This document shows, piece by piece, positions 8,781-18,378 of a stretch of DNA of 64,000 nucleotides. Source of the DNA: a bacterium (GTDB lineage Bacteria; Patescibacteriota; Gracilibacteria; UBA1369; GCA-2718715); the NCBI GenBank assembly GCA_018662325.1, contig JABJGM010000012.1:1-64000 (forward strand), given 5' to 3'. Every line of letters starts with the position of its first letter. The stretch's first letter is position 1. The notes under the pieces were generated by a model, which ran no database searches, was not told the DNA's origin, and worked only from the letters and a program-made list of their open reading frames with translations. The translations under genes and the position numbers were made by a program.

Positions 8781-10154
8781 ATGCATTATGATGTATTAGT
8801 AATTGGGGCTGGTCCCGGGGGAGTTGAATGTAGCCGTATTTTAGGGAGAAATGGTAAAAAGGTTGGGCTTGTTGAATATCGGCAAATTGGTGGTACTTGT
8901 TTGAATAGAGGCTGTATTCCAGCCAAAACTATGTTGTATTCGGCTGAAATGTTTCGGCATGCTAAACGTCTGCATGAATTTGGTATCGACCTTAAAGATG
9001 TTGCTCCAGTGTTAGATTTTCCAAAAATGATTGCAAAAAGACAGGAAGTAATGGATAAGCTTCGGAATGGGTATCAAAGAGTTACCCAGAATGACAAGGT
9101 TAAGTTTATAGAAGGTTTTGCAAAGTTTATAGATCAAAATACTATTGAGGTAGATGGACAGCGTTATACGGCAGATAAATTTGTATTAGCTACTGGTGCT
9201 AATTCGAGAAAGTTTCCAGGTTTCAGAGATGGTGATAAACGATTTTTAATCTCGGATAATATTTTTGAAATGACTCAAATGCCAGAATCAATTTTGATTG
9301 TGGGTGGAGGTCCGGTTGGAGTTGAGTTTGCAACATTTTTTCATGAATTTGGAGTAAAAGTTACAATTGTTGATTTAGCTGATAACTTCTTAAATTTCTA
9401 CGATGCTGATCTAGGTAAATATTTGATTTCGCAATATGGAAAAGCTGGAATCGATATACATTTAGAAACAGTAATTGATTCAATTAAGGATTTAGATTCT
9501 AGTAAACTAGAATTCAATTTAAAAAATGGGAAAAAAGTTGAAGCCGATTGTGTATTAAGTGCAATTGGAGTTATTCCCAATTTAGAATATTTAAGTGCTT
9601 TAAATTTAGAAATTATTCGAGGAAGAGTAAAAGTAAATGATGATTTAAAAACCAATTTAGAGCATATTTATGCAATTGGTGATGTGATTGGTTTGTCAGG
9701 ATCAGCTTATGGTGCTGAAAGAGAAGGACTTTTTGTAGCTCATGAAATTTTGGGTGAATATGCAGATTTTTATAAGGTTGATTATGAATTTTTCCCAGAT
9801 CCTGTTTTTTGTCATCCAGAAGTTGGTACTGTTGGACTGTCTGAGCAAGAGGTGATTGAAAAAGGAATTGAATACGTTAAAGCTAAAGCTTTTTATTTAG
9901 CTAACGGTAAAGCTCTTTTAAAAGGTTCTGCTAGTGGTTTTGTGAAAATTATTGCTAATAAAAAAACCGGTGAGATTCTAGGCTGTCACATCATTGGGAA
10001 TTCAGCTACCGAATTAATGCATATGATGACGATTCCTGTGATGTATCGAATGAAAATTTCAGATTTACGTCGTCAGGTCTTTGGACATCCGGTTGTGAGT
10101 GAAGTCTTAAAAGATGCAATTACAGCTTGTTATTTAGAACTTCAAAAATGTTAA
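8781..10154 (+). CDS. lpdA: dihydrolipoyl dehydrogenase
   Basis: GAGPGG FAD motif, GGTCLNRGCIPAK redox-active disulfide, dimerisation domain. Confidence 0.93.
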   Translation: MHYDVLVIGAGPGGVECSRILGRNGKKVGLVEYRQIGGTCLNRGCIPAKTMLYSAEMFRHAKRLHEFGIDLKDVAPVLDFPKMIAKRQEVMDKLRNGYQRVTQNDKVKFIEGFAKFIDQNTIEVDGQRYTADKFVLATGANSRKFPGFRDGDKRFLISDNIFEMTQMPESILIVGGGPVGVEFATFFHEFGVKVTIVDLADNFLNFYDADLGKYLISQYGKAGIDIHLETVIDSIKDLDSSKLEFNLKNGKKVEADCVLSAIGVIPNLEYLSALNLEIIRGRVKVNDDLKTNLEHIYAIGDVIGLSGSAYGAEREGLFVAHEILGEYADFYKVDYEFFPDPVFCHPEVGTVGLSEQEVIEKGIEYVKAKAFYLANGKALLKGSASGFVKIIANKKTGEILGCHIIGNSATELMHMMTIPVMYRMKISDLRRQVFGHPVVSEVLKDAITACYLELQKC

Positions 10155-10726
10155 AAAGACAACTTTATATTTTAAATTTAAAAGCCGCAAAACGAAGGTT
10201 GATAGCTATTTTGAGCCCATTTTTCTTAGTTCTTTTATTTGCTCTTTTAAGTTTTTTATACTCAGTAGGTTTAGATGGAGCAATAGTTGAGTATGTAATG
10301 GTTTATTTATTCTATTTATGTTTTTTAAGTGTTCCGGTGAGTTTATTTTATGTCGCAACTTCGATATTGTTAAGGAAGAGATTAAAAGACGAGTCTCTAG
10401 AAATTTGGAATCCAAAAGGTGCTAAGTTTCCAAAAGAGTACCAAAAGTTAAGTTTTGGAGCCTTTGGCTTAAATATTTTTTGGGGAGCTTACTACGGTAA
10501 TTTAGCTACTTTTTTGATTTTTTTTCCGATCGTAAATTTATTGTTGGTTTTATATTTGATGCTAAGAGGTAATTTAGTTTTATTTAGAACTTATGCTTTT
10601 GAAACTGAAAATCAATTTAAGGATTCTCTTAAAGTCTGGAATAAACATGGAAAAATCTTTGGTTTTTTGACTATTATGTTCCTTTTGTATGTGAATTTAC
10701 TTTATGTTCAGTTGCTTAATTTTTAG
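10148..10726 (+). CDS. multi-pass membrane protein of unknown function
   Basis: Four to five hydrophobic helices; ATG overlaps lpdA stop (track start 10127 probably too early). Confidence 0.65.
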   Translation: MLKRQLYILNLKAAKRRLIAILSPFFLVLLFALLSFLYSVGLDGAIVEYVMVYLFYLCFLSVPVSLFYVATSILLRKRLKDESLEIWNPKGAKFPKEYQKLSFGAFGLNIFWGAYYGNLATFLIFFPIVNLLLVLYLMLRGNLVLFRTYAFETENQFKDSLKVWNKHGKIFGFLTIMFLLYVNLLYVQLLNF

Positions 10727-10742
10727 TATTTGTAACAACTGC

Positions 10743-10771
10743 TTGACAGATTGACATTAATATGTTAAATT
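10743..10771 (+). promoter_or_regulatory. sigma70-like promoter (TTGACA, 17 bp, TAAATT)
   Basis: TTGACA at 10743 with TAAATT 17 bp downstream, preceding TTG start at 10788. Confidence 0.5.
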
Positions 10772-10787
10772 AAGCCTACATTAAATA

Positions 10788-11480
10788 TTGCACTTGAAAT
10801 ATACACTTAAAAACAAGCGTTATGTATTCTGTGAAGAATTAGATTATGGAGACAGATATTCATCTGAGATTCCTTTTAATTTAGATTATGATGTTTATTC
10901 ATATGAAATAGACCAATCTATGAAGGATATTGTTGATCGAATTATAAACAGTGCAACAGCTTTTGTCTTTTCTGAGCTTCATTTGAAAAATATTCAAAAA
11001 TTAAAAGCAGCTTATGATTTTGATGATTCTATAGTTATTGATTACTTTAAGTTTTTATATGTTTTTCAAAATATGATTTCAGATTTTGGCTTTAAAATGT
11101 CGAAAGAAAAGATAAGAATTAAGTTTTTAAATGCTAACAGGGATGCTAATTTATCTGATGTTTTTAATAATTCGGCAGCAATGTGTACAGAGTTTGCAGT
11201 TTTAGGTTATTTATTAATGAAAAATATTGGTGTGGAGGCTTCATTGATTGCATCAAGAGCTTCATGGGGTAAAAGAGTTGGATATCACACGCTTTTGTAT
11301 ATCAAAGATTTTGAAAGATTTTGGGATGTCGGGAATTGTTTCTCTGTGATGGGTAATTATTTCCCTTCCATTTACGACAATCTAAGCACGCAAGAGAATT
11401 ATCAGAATAATCAAATGGTCCTTAGACGAATGCCAAATGCTGGTGATTTCTCAACAAGTTTAATGCTTGATTTTAATTAA
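10788..11480 (+). CDS. transglutaminase-like cysteine protease-fold protein
   Basis: AAMCTEFAVLGYLLMKNIGVEA...GYHTLLY...FWDVGN suggests a C-H-D triad; TTG start. Confidence 0.6.
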   Translation: MHLKYTLKNKRYVFCEELDYGDRYSSEIPFNLDYDVYSYEIDQSMKDIVDRIINSATAFVFSELHLKNIQKLKAAYDFDDSIVIDYFKFLYVFQNMISDFGFKMSKEKIRIKFLNANRDANLSDVFNNSAAMCTEFAVLGYLLMKNIGVEASLIASRASWGKRVGYHTLLYIKDFERFWDVGNCFSVMGNYFPSIYDNLSTQENYQNNQMVLRRMPNAGDFSTSLMLDFN

Positions 11481-11500
11481 TATAAATAATTTTAATAAAT

Positions 11501-12232
11501 ATGAAAAAAGTAACAACACAAAATAAATCAACAATGTTTAATGGGCTTTTATTCTCAGATTTTAAAGTTGGAGAATTTTATCCAACTAGTTTTGATGGTA
11601 ATATTGGTTATGAAATTGATTCAGACTATATTAGTATTGTGAAGGATTTAACTATAAAAGTTATATATAACACTTTGAATGAAAGAGAAGAACAAATTCG
11701 TGTAGCTTTTATTGATTCCTATAATGAAGAGTATTTAGATGAGGATCTCTTTAACATAATATTTGATATTCAATCAGTACTTAGAAAAAATGTTAAAAAA
11801 GGAGACGATAGTAAAAGATCTACATTCGCTGCTTTTGAAAAGGGGTTTAATGCATCTGATATTTATAATGCAAAAGTTGGAATGTGTTCTGAGTTTTCAT
11901 TGTTGGGACAATTTCTTTTAAGAAATTTAGGTATTTCTTCATCTATTATATTATGTTTAAATAAAACTAAAGATAAAGCTAGATTAGGACGTCATGCTAT
12001 GCTGTATTTGAATCACCAAGATAAACCTATTGTTTTTGATGTTTTTAATCCGGTTTCTAGTAATGAGGCATCTTTGCCAAGTGTTTATGTTTCAGATTCA
12101 ACTGACTTTGATTTGGTGGAAACTCTTTTTACTCTAGAAGGAGGAAATGTGATAATGAATAGAATGCCTAATTTTAATGCTCCAGGATTTCCAAAGGAGA
12201 TGGAGCTTTTTACTGATAGGTATCAATCTTAG
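11501..12232 (+). CDS. transglutaminase-like protein, paralog of preceding gene
   Basis: VGMCSEFSLLGQFLLRNLGISS...GRHAMLYLN...VFDVFNP; shared C-terminal RMPN motif. Confidence 0.6.
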   Translation: MKKVTTQNKSTMFNGLLFSDFKVGEFYPTSFDGNIGYEIDSDYISIVKDLTIKVIYNTLNEREEQIRVAFIDSYNEEYLDEDLFNIIFDIQSVLRKNVKKGDDSKRSTFAAFEKGFNASDIYNAKVGMCSEFSLLGQFLLRNLGISSSIILCLNKTKDKARLGRHAMLYLNHQDKPIVFDVFNPVSSNEASLPSVYVSDSTDFDLVETLFTLEGGNVIMNRMPNFNAPGFPKEMELFTDRYQS

Positions 12233-14193
12233 CTAACTGAAATATAGTTTGAAATTAAGTTTTGGATTTCTCTTCCATATCTTTGGCTAATTAGTCTATC
12301 ATCTAAACTCGATAGGCTTTTTAGGTTGTATTTTGAGCTTAAGAAGTAGCTTAATTTGATAAAATTTGAGCTGCATTCTGGGATTAAAACTTCCATAAAT
12401 TCGTTATCGGCTTTTTTCTTGATATGGTCAAAATAAAAGTGGGAAAGAGTATGAAAGGGTAGGCTTGTTATATAGGCTTTATCGATTGATGGGAAATCAG
12501 GAGCAAATTTTTGTAAGAACTGGTAAGTGCATAGAAGTACAATTGGTGACTCTTGAGCATCAATATAAGATAGAATTTTACTTTTTGATCCGCTTTCGTC
12601 TTGTCCTAGTAAATTAATGCCTTGTTCTTTTAGTTTAGTCTGTAGGTTTTGAAAAATTGATCGAATGTGATCCTTAGAATTTGCAATAATTATCGTGTTT
12701 TGAAAGTTCTCATTAATGATTTCATTGTAAATAATGTTCGATACATTGGCTTTGAAATTTGGACTTTTGAAATGTGGAGCTTTGTGATGAGTTTGGATTT
12801 CAAAATTTGGATTTTCAGGAATAACAAAAAAGTGTGGAATTTTAATTTGATTGAAAATTGATTGAATTGTAATTTTCTCAATTTTAGGCATTTTAACTAT
12901 TTGTAGATTGAAATAATCTTTGTAAGCCATGTAAATTTGCTCACTGCTACTAAAGAAATCAATACTACCAGTAATGTCTTTTAAATCCTGGATTTGAAAC
13001 ATATCTAGGTGAACTTTTTGATAAGGTTCAAGTCCTAAGCCATTTTTTTGGAGTACTCCTAAAACTTGCTCTTGCTGATCTTTAGCTGGGTAAATTTTTT
13101 CGGTAATTGCATTCAGATATCCTTCGGCTAAAAATGGATCAAAATCTAGGAATGCTTCATGGTCATTTGGAATTAAATTTAAATGATTCAAATAAAAGAA
13201 AGTTTCATAATCACAAACATACGGTAGATTATGATGATTTGGAATAGTTTGAAATTTATCTAAAAAATTATTGAAAATAGCCATTTCGTCCATTCTAAAA
13301 TTAACATTTAAAGTATGTAATATTTTATCTTCTTGATATTTAATTAAAACTTTTAATAGACTTAACTTTTCAGATAGCTCAATTTCTGGTGAATTTTCTA
13401 AGTGATTTTTTATTTTTTCAACATCAAAAAACTGGAGTTTTTTAGGAATAAAGGTAAAGTCTTTATTTATATCTTTAATAGTATTGATGTTTTTAACTAA
13501 AATTTGTTTTTCTGAAAATCTTTCTGGAAGATTAAAAATATGTTCTCCTTTTGAATTATTTGATTTATCTTCTTGAATTTCTATGTTTTGGGCCTTAGGA
13601 TTATTAAAATTGTTAAAAGTCTCTTGAGAATCAGTTTTAAAGATTTTTTGATAAGCTGTATTACTTAGATTGTTTGAAATGTAATTCAAAATTTCTGGTT
13701 GGAAATTTGAGAGTTTTTTTTGTAATATCCAAAATAGTTCAATATTAGCTTTAACATCATCCATGGCTCTATGGGAAGGGGAGTAAATTTGATTGTATTT
13801 TGCACACAGTATTTCTAGGGAAAAGCTATCTTCGGTTTCTAGTAACATGTGAGAAAGAGGTAAGCTATCTATTTCAAGATTATGAATATGGGCTCCATTA
13901 GCATTTAAAAAACCTAAATCAAATTGGATATTGTGTCCTAAAATTGGTAAATCTTGTATGAATTCTTTTAATTTTGGTAAAATATCTTGAAGTTCGGGTG
14001 CTCCTTGAGTCATTTCGTTAGAAATACCTGTTAAATTTTGAATTTTTTCAGAAATTAGCACTTTATGTGAAACAAAGGTTTGGTATTCTTCAATAATTTC
14101 GGAATCATTAAAACGACAGGCTGCAATTTCAATAATTTCATCTTTGTCTTTATCTAATCCTGTACACTCAATATCTAAGCAAATGTATTCCAT
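12229..14193 (-). CDS. DnaQ-like 3'-5' exonuclease fused to degenerate DinG-like C-terminal region
   Basis: N-terminal DIECTGLDKDKDEIIEIAA, LGHNIQFDLGFL, HRAMDDVKAN exonuclease motifs; C-terminal LDDRLISQRYG resembles DinG end. Confidence 0.7.
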   Translation of the reverse strand: MEYICLDIECTGLDKDKDEIIEIAACRFNDSEIIEEYQTFVSHKVLISEKIQNLTGISNEMTQGAPELQDILPKLKEFIQDLPILGHNIQFDLGFLNANGAHIHNLEIDSLPLSHMLLETEDSFSLEILCAKYNQIYSPSHRAMDDVKANIELFWILQKKLSNFQPEILNYISNNLSNTAYQKIFKTDSQETFNNFNNPKAQNIEIQEDKSNNSKGEHIFNLPERFSEKQILVKNINTIKDINKDFTFIPKKLQFFDVEKIKNHLENSPEIELSEKLSLLKVLIKYQEDKILHTLNVNFRMDEMAIFNNFLDKFQTIPNHHNLPYVCDYETFFYLNHLNLIPNDHEAFLDFDPFLAEGYLNAITEKIYPAKDQQEQVLGVLQKNGLGLEPYQKVHLDMFQIQDLKDITGSIDFFSSSEQIYMAYKDYFNLQIVKMPKIEKITIQSIFNQIKIPHFFVIPENPNFEIQTHHKAPHFKSPNFKANVSNIIYNEIINENFQNTIIIANSKDHIRSIFQNLQTKLKEQGINLLGQDESGSKSKILSYIDAQESPIVLLCTYQFLQKFAPDFPSIDKAYITSLPFHTLSHFYFDHIKKKADNEFMEVLIPECSSNFIKLSYFLSSKYNLKSLSSLDDRLISQRYGREIQNLISNYISVS

Positions 14194-14292
14194 ATTTTAT
14201 ATTTAATTTAGGCTTATTCTATAGGTTATAGATTTGAATATCAATAACTTTACCTGGCTTGCTAAAAGTGGCGCACTTATGTGATACAAAGT

Positions 14293-15045
14293 TTATAAAT
14301 GATTGAATAAATTCAAACAATCTTCAAGGGATAAATTTTCAGGTCTTTTTTTAAGAGTTTCCTCTGGAATTTGACTAAGATCTTTCTTAAGAGATTTTAG
14401 GTTGTTTTTGATTGTTTTCCGTGGGTTTGAGTGAAGAATTTTTAGGAAAGACCAGAATTTTTTAAATTCGACATCTTTTGGAATTTTTGGATTTGGAGTG
14501 ATTTTAATTATTGCTGAATCAACTTTTGGAGCCGGGTCAAAATCTTTGGAAGGAACAGTAAATAAATATTCTACATCCGCCACGCAGGAAATTGAGGTTT
14601 GAAGTAAATTTGATTTTTTAGTTGTAGTAAGTTTTTGGGCAAATTCTTTTTGAACCATCAAAATCATAAATTTTGGCATTGGCCATGAATTAATATAACT
14701 TTGCATTAAATAGTGATTCAAAATCGGGGAAGTAATATAGTAGGGGATATTCGCAATTAATTTATATTTGTCTGGTAAATCACGAATATCAAATCTTAAA
14801 GAGTCCTCAAATTTAACATTGTAGTCTTTTAAAAATGGCATTAAAGTTTCATCTATTTCAAGGCCTAAATATCTATCGGTTTTTTGATTAATTAATTGAG
14901 TTAAATTAGCTGTTCCTGGACCAATTTCAAGAACAAAATCTTCTTCTTGGATCTGCGAGTTTTCAATTATTTTAGTTAAAACGTCTTGGTTGGTTAAGAA
15001 GTTTTGACCAAAATGTTTTTTGGCTTGAGTGGTTTGAATTTTCAA
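14293..15045 (-). CDS. rsmA: 16S rRNA dimethyladenosine transferase
   Basis: KKHFGQNFL, VLEIGPGTANLT, NIPYYITSP. Confidence 0.95.
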   Translation of the reverse strand: MKIQTTQAKKHFGQNFLTNQDVLTKIIENSQIQEEDFVLEIGPGTANLTQLINQKTDRYLGLEIDETLMPFLKDYNVKFEDSLRFDIRDLPDKYKLIANIPYYITSPILNHYLMQSYINSWPMPKFMILMVQKEFAQKLTTTKKSNLLQTSISCVADVEYLFTVPSKDFDPAPKVDSAIIKITPNPKIPKDVEFKKFWSFLKILHSNPRKTIKNNLKSLKKDLSQIPEETLKKRPENLSLEDCLNLFNHL

Positions 15046-15130
15046 TCTAAAATTTTTACTTTATTTAAGCTTAAAATACATTGTTTTATTGTTAAATGCT
15101 AGTTAATATAATTAAAATTTATAAGACTTT

Positions 15131-15682
15131 ATGGATTTTCCTAATTTAGAAACTTTAAAGTTAGTTTTAAATCAATTTGATTCAAGTGATGCTGAAAAAA
15201 TAGCAACTTATTTAAATGATGTTGATATGTCGAAGTTTGTTTCGAATATACCTTTTCCATATTCTTTAGAGAATGCAAGCACTTTTATTGATTCATGTCG
15301 CGAACAATTTTTAATAAAAAAATCTATTACTTTTGCAATTCGTGAAAAGTCTTCTCAGATTTTAGTTGGATCTATTGCTATTCAAATAAAAGCTAGGCAT
15401 AAACGTGGAGTCTTAGGTTTTTGGATTGCAAAAGATTATTGGAGAAGAGGATTTGCAACAGAGTCTTTAGAAAAAGTTTTAGAATTTGCTTTTGATGATT
15501 TAAAGTTGAATAAATTAGAAGCTGTTCATCATACTGAAAATTTAGCATCTGGTAAATTAATGCGAAAGGTTGGTATGGTTAAAGAAGGTGAATTAAAACA
15601 GCATTATTTTAAAAATGATAAATTTTGGGATGTTGTAACTATGGGAATCTGTAGGGACGATTATATAAAAAACCAAGCTTAA
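15131..15682 (+). CDS. GNAT-family acetyltransferase (RimJ/RimL-like)
   Basis: LGFWIAKDYWRRGFATESLEKVLEFAF acetyl-CoA site pattern. Confidence 0.85.
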   Translation: MDFPNLETLKLVLNQFDSSDAEKIATYLNDVDMSKFVSNIPFPYSLENASTFIDSCREQFLIKKSITFAIREKSSQILVGSIAIQIKARHKRGVLGFWIAKDYWRRGFATESLEKVLEFAFDDLKLNKLEAVHHTENLASGKLMRKVGMVKEGELKQHYFKNDKFWDVVTMGICRDDYIKNQA

Positions 15683-15703
15683 GCTTTGTTTTCATTGATA
15701 ATG

Positions 15704-15934
15704 TTAATATTCTTTGCAAATTTGAATAAGTTTAATCTGCGATTGTTTCCCACTTTTTATCACAATTTTAGATTTTTCGACTTTATAATGTTTGGATAAA
15801 AATTCTATTAGTTCTTTGTTAGCCTTGCCTTTTTCAGGCAAGGATTTAATTTTTACTTTGTATGTAATTTTATCTTCCATTAATTCTATGGAGTTTTTTG
15901 AAGAATTTGGAATTACTTTGACTCTAATATGCAT
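15704..15934 (-). CDS. DUF167/YggU family protein
   Basis: RVKVIPNSSKNSIE...LPEKGKANKELIEFLSKHY...KSGKQSQIK. Confidence 0.85.
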   Translation of the reverse strand: MHIRVKVIPNSSKNSIELMEDKITYKVKIKSLPEKGKANKELIEFLSKHYKVEKSKIVIKSGKQSQIKLIQICKEY

Positions 15935-15957
15935 TTTTTTATTTAATCTAACAGATT

Positions 15958-16380
15958 TTAGTAGAAAATAATATTTTGAGTGTTAATTTCAATAATTGCG
16001 TGATATCCAGCATCCTTTATTATACTTTGTATTTCAAATCTTTTGTCTTCGTCCGAATTTACTATTCTGAATACTTTACTTTCTGGATTTAATTCTTGAA
16101 TCTCTAAGTCTAATGATAGTCTTTCTTGAAGAATGTTTTGGACTTTTTCTTGTGGAGAATCTTCTGATTTTGTATTGATACAATTAATAATTTGTTCTCG
16201 ACTATCAGTAATTGTTCTGTAGCAAATTGCATCTAGTCCAAAGTTAGCTGTATTTGGTTTTGGTAAATAATCATTTCTAGGAACTTCTTTTGGTATGTAT
16301 CTTGGTCCAAATGTTGGTACGCATCCTTGTATTAAGCTTGTTGCTAAAATCAATGAAGGAATTGAGTTTTTAATTTTCAT
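15958..16380 (-). CDS. small lipoprotein of unknown function
   Basis: MKIKNSIPSLILATSLIQGC signal/lipobox; internal Met preferred over track start. Confidence 0.6.
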   Translation of the reverse strand: MKIKNSIPSLILATSLIQGCVPTFGPRYIPKEVPRNDYLPKPNTANFGLDAICYRTITDSREQIINCINTKSEDSPQEKVQNILQERLSLDLEIQELNPESKVFRIVNSDEDKRFEIQSIIKDAGYHAIIEINTQNIIFY

Positions 16381-16390
16381 TTTAAATAAG

Positions 16391-16981
16391 TTATTTTTTA
16401 GTTGCAATTATTTGTTTTTCAGTCAGGTTTACATTAAATCCATTACTTTGAAAGAGGTTGCTTGTTTGAGCTTTTTCAAGTGGATTAAGATTGAAATGAT
16501 TGCAAACTATACCACGAACAAAAAAACCTGAAAAATCAGCAGTTGTACATTCAATATGTTCTGATAAATTTTGGTTCTCTAAATCTGCATAGATTGATAT
16601 TAAATCTGTGTTTAGTTCGGAGTTTTCCCCTAGAGTAAATTCAATTTGACCATTTTCTACCTTTGCCCCCTTGATTTCGACTCCTCTAATAATATTTCTT
16701 ACACAGTTGTTTATGTTTTGGATTGGTATATTGATTTGAGCTATATCCTGAATTAAATATCTTCTTTTTTGAATATATCTTGGGTCTGGTCTTTTATTTA
16801 ATAAATGATAATTAGTTACTGAATTAACCTCACAAGTTTTTTTTAGTTCAGTATCCAAGTTTTGTAAAACTCTTTGATTTGATATTTGTGGTCTGGAATC
16901 TGATGATTTTGCCATACTACCACATCCTTGTTGTGTAAGGCTTCCTATTAACATTCCAGCTGTCAGCAGAGTATTTTTCAT
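16391..16981 (-). CDS. small lipoprotein of unknown function
   Basis: MKNTLLTAGMLIGSLTQQGC signal/lipobox. Confidence 0.6.
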   Translation of the reverse strand: MKNTLLTAGMLIGSLTQQGCGSMAKSSDSRPQISNQRVLQNLDTELKKTCEVNSVTNYHLLNKRPDPRYIQKRRYLIQDIAQINIPIQNINNCVRNIIRGVEIKGAKVENGQIEFTLGENSELNTDLISIYADLENQNLSEHIECTTADFSGFFVRGIVCNHFNLNPLEKAQTSNLFQSNGFNVNLTEKQIIATKK

Positions 16982-16992
16982 TTTAGAATTTG

Positions 16993-17493
16993 TTATTTTA
17001 TAATTGTAATAATATTAGATTGGCGATCTATTTGCATAAAGACATTAAATTTTTTACATAATTTGTTGATTGTATCAATGGTACTAAATGTTTCTTTTGA
17101 TATTTCAGTAAGTTTAATTCTATATACGCTATCATTTCTAAAGTCTTTCTCGACATTAATTACTCCATTTAAGCCTTTAAATTTATTTGCTAATGTTTTA
17201 GTTATATTGTTTATATCGTTAATTGGAAAGCAAAATTCTTTGCCTTTAATTACTATGCATCTATTGTTGTTTGAGATTTCTTCAATTATGCATTCTACTG
17301 TATATGTTACAATTTTCATTCCTTCTTGCTTAGCTTGATTCCGGTTAGTTGGTATTGTGTTTAAATTTTCTAGTGTTTTTTTTCTTATACATTCACACCC
17401 TGTTAAACTTGCTACACCTAAAGCTGAGCTTACAATTATATTTGTAATGCTTTGTGGTATGTTTATTTTATTTATTTGTTTTTCTAATGTCAT
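16993..17493 (-). CDS. small lipoprotein of unknown function
   Basis: IIVSSALGVASLTGC lipobox. Confidence 0.6.
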   Translation of the reverse strand: MTLEKQINKINIPQSITNIIVSSALGVASLTGCECIRKKTLENLNTIPTNRNQAKQEGMKIVTYTVECIIEEISNNNRCIVIKGKEFCFPINDINNITKTLANKFKGLNGVINVEKDFRNDSVYRIKLTEISKETFSTIDTINKLCKKFNVFMQIDRQSNIITIIK

Positions 17494-17504
17494 GCTAGTT
17501 TTTG

Positions 17505-18089
17505 TTATTTGATTCCGATTAAAAAATCTTCTTTTATTTGAATTGTAAACTCTTTTCTTTCTAGAAATTCACTTAAATTATTAACTTCTTCAATTGTTAA
17601 ATTTGGAGTTATACTTATACAAATAACAATATTTGTATCTTCATCAAATTTACACTCAAATTTCTGTCTTAGGTTATTGCTAATTAAAAAACTATTTAGT
17701 TCTAGCTGGCTTTTTGTTCGTAATAAATCTTTTGGTGCAACGTATAGGTTAGTGCTTGGTACTATGTATTTTCTAGTATGGAATTGAAGTTTTTGCTTTG
17801 TTTTCGGAGTAAAATTATGTCTGAAAAACATGTTTTGATTTGTACCTATAGCCTTAAGATTATAGTAATCACCTAGATTTTGTGTACTTGTGTTTAATTG
17901 GAATTCAGTGTCTATATTTCTTGTAATTTGTCTTATACACTCTTGAGTTTTTAATTGATTTTCTCGGCATAAAAGATCAATATTTAAAGCAATTTCTACA
18001 TTTTGTGTAAATTTTGCAGCTCTTTGGCAACCAGATTCAAATATTGATCCTGCGACAAGTAAGCTCAAAGCTATTTTTGACTTTATCAT
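17505..18089 (-). CDS. small lipoprotein of unknown function
   Basis: MIKSKIALSLLVAGSIFESGC signal/lipobox. Confidence 0.6.
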   Translation of the reverse strand: MIKSKIALSLLVAGSIFESGCQRAAKFTQNVEIALNIDLLCRENQLKTQECIRQITRNIDTEFQLNTSTQNLGDYYNLKAIGTNQNMFFRHNFTPKTKQKLQFHTRKYIVPSTNLYVAPKDLLRTKSQLELNSFLISNNLRQKFECKFDEDTNIVICISITPNLTIEEVNNLSEFLERKEFTIQIKEDFLIGIK

Positions 18090-18192
18090 TTTAGAATGTT
18101 TATTTGTTTATTTAATAACTAATTGTTTTGTTAATTACAAACTTTTTGATTTCTATTTATGTCTACTTTGTGGCTAATATACTTGTATAATT

Positions 18193-18221
18193 AAAAAACA
18201 CCCGAAGGTGTGTTGTTTTTT
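18193..18221. terminator. hairpin with flanking A/T runs
   Basis: aaaaaacacccgaaggtgtgttgtttttt. Confidence 0.5.
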
Positions 18222-18323
18222 GCTAATTTCTCTAAATTTATGAATACTTGATGTGAATTTTATTTAATTAAATTTTTTAGGTGTTTTAAATAGTACTTAT
18301 TTAAATATAAGGGGATTAATTAT

Positions 18324-18356
18324 AAAAAAACTAAGATCTTTATGATCCTAGTTTTT
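18324..18356 (-). terminator. terminator of DEAD-box helicase gene
   Basis: aaaaaaactaagatctttatgatcctagttttt hairpin just beyond the stop codon. Confidence 0.7.
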
Positions 18357-18378
18357 AGAATTTTAGAGTTTACGATCT

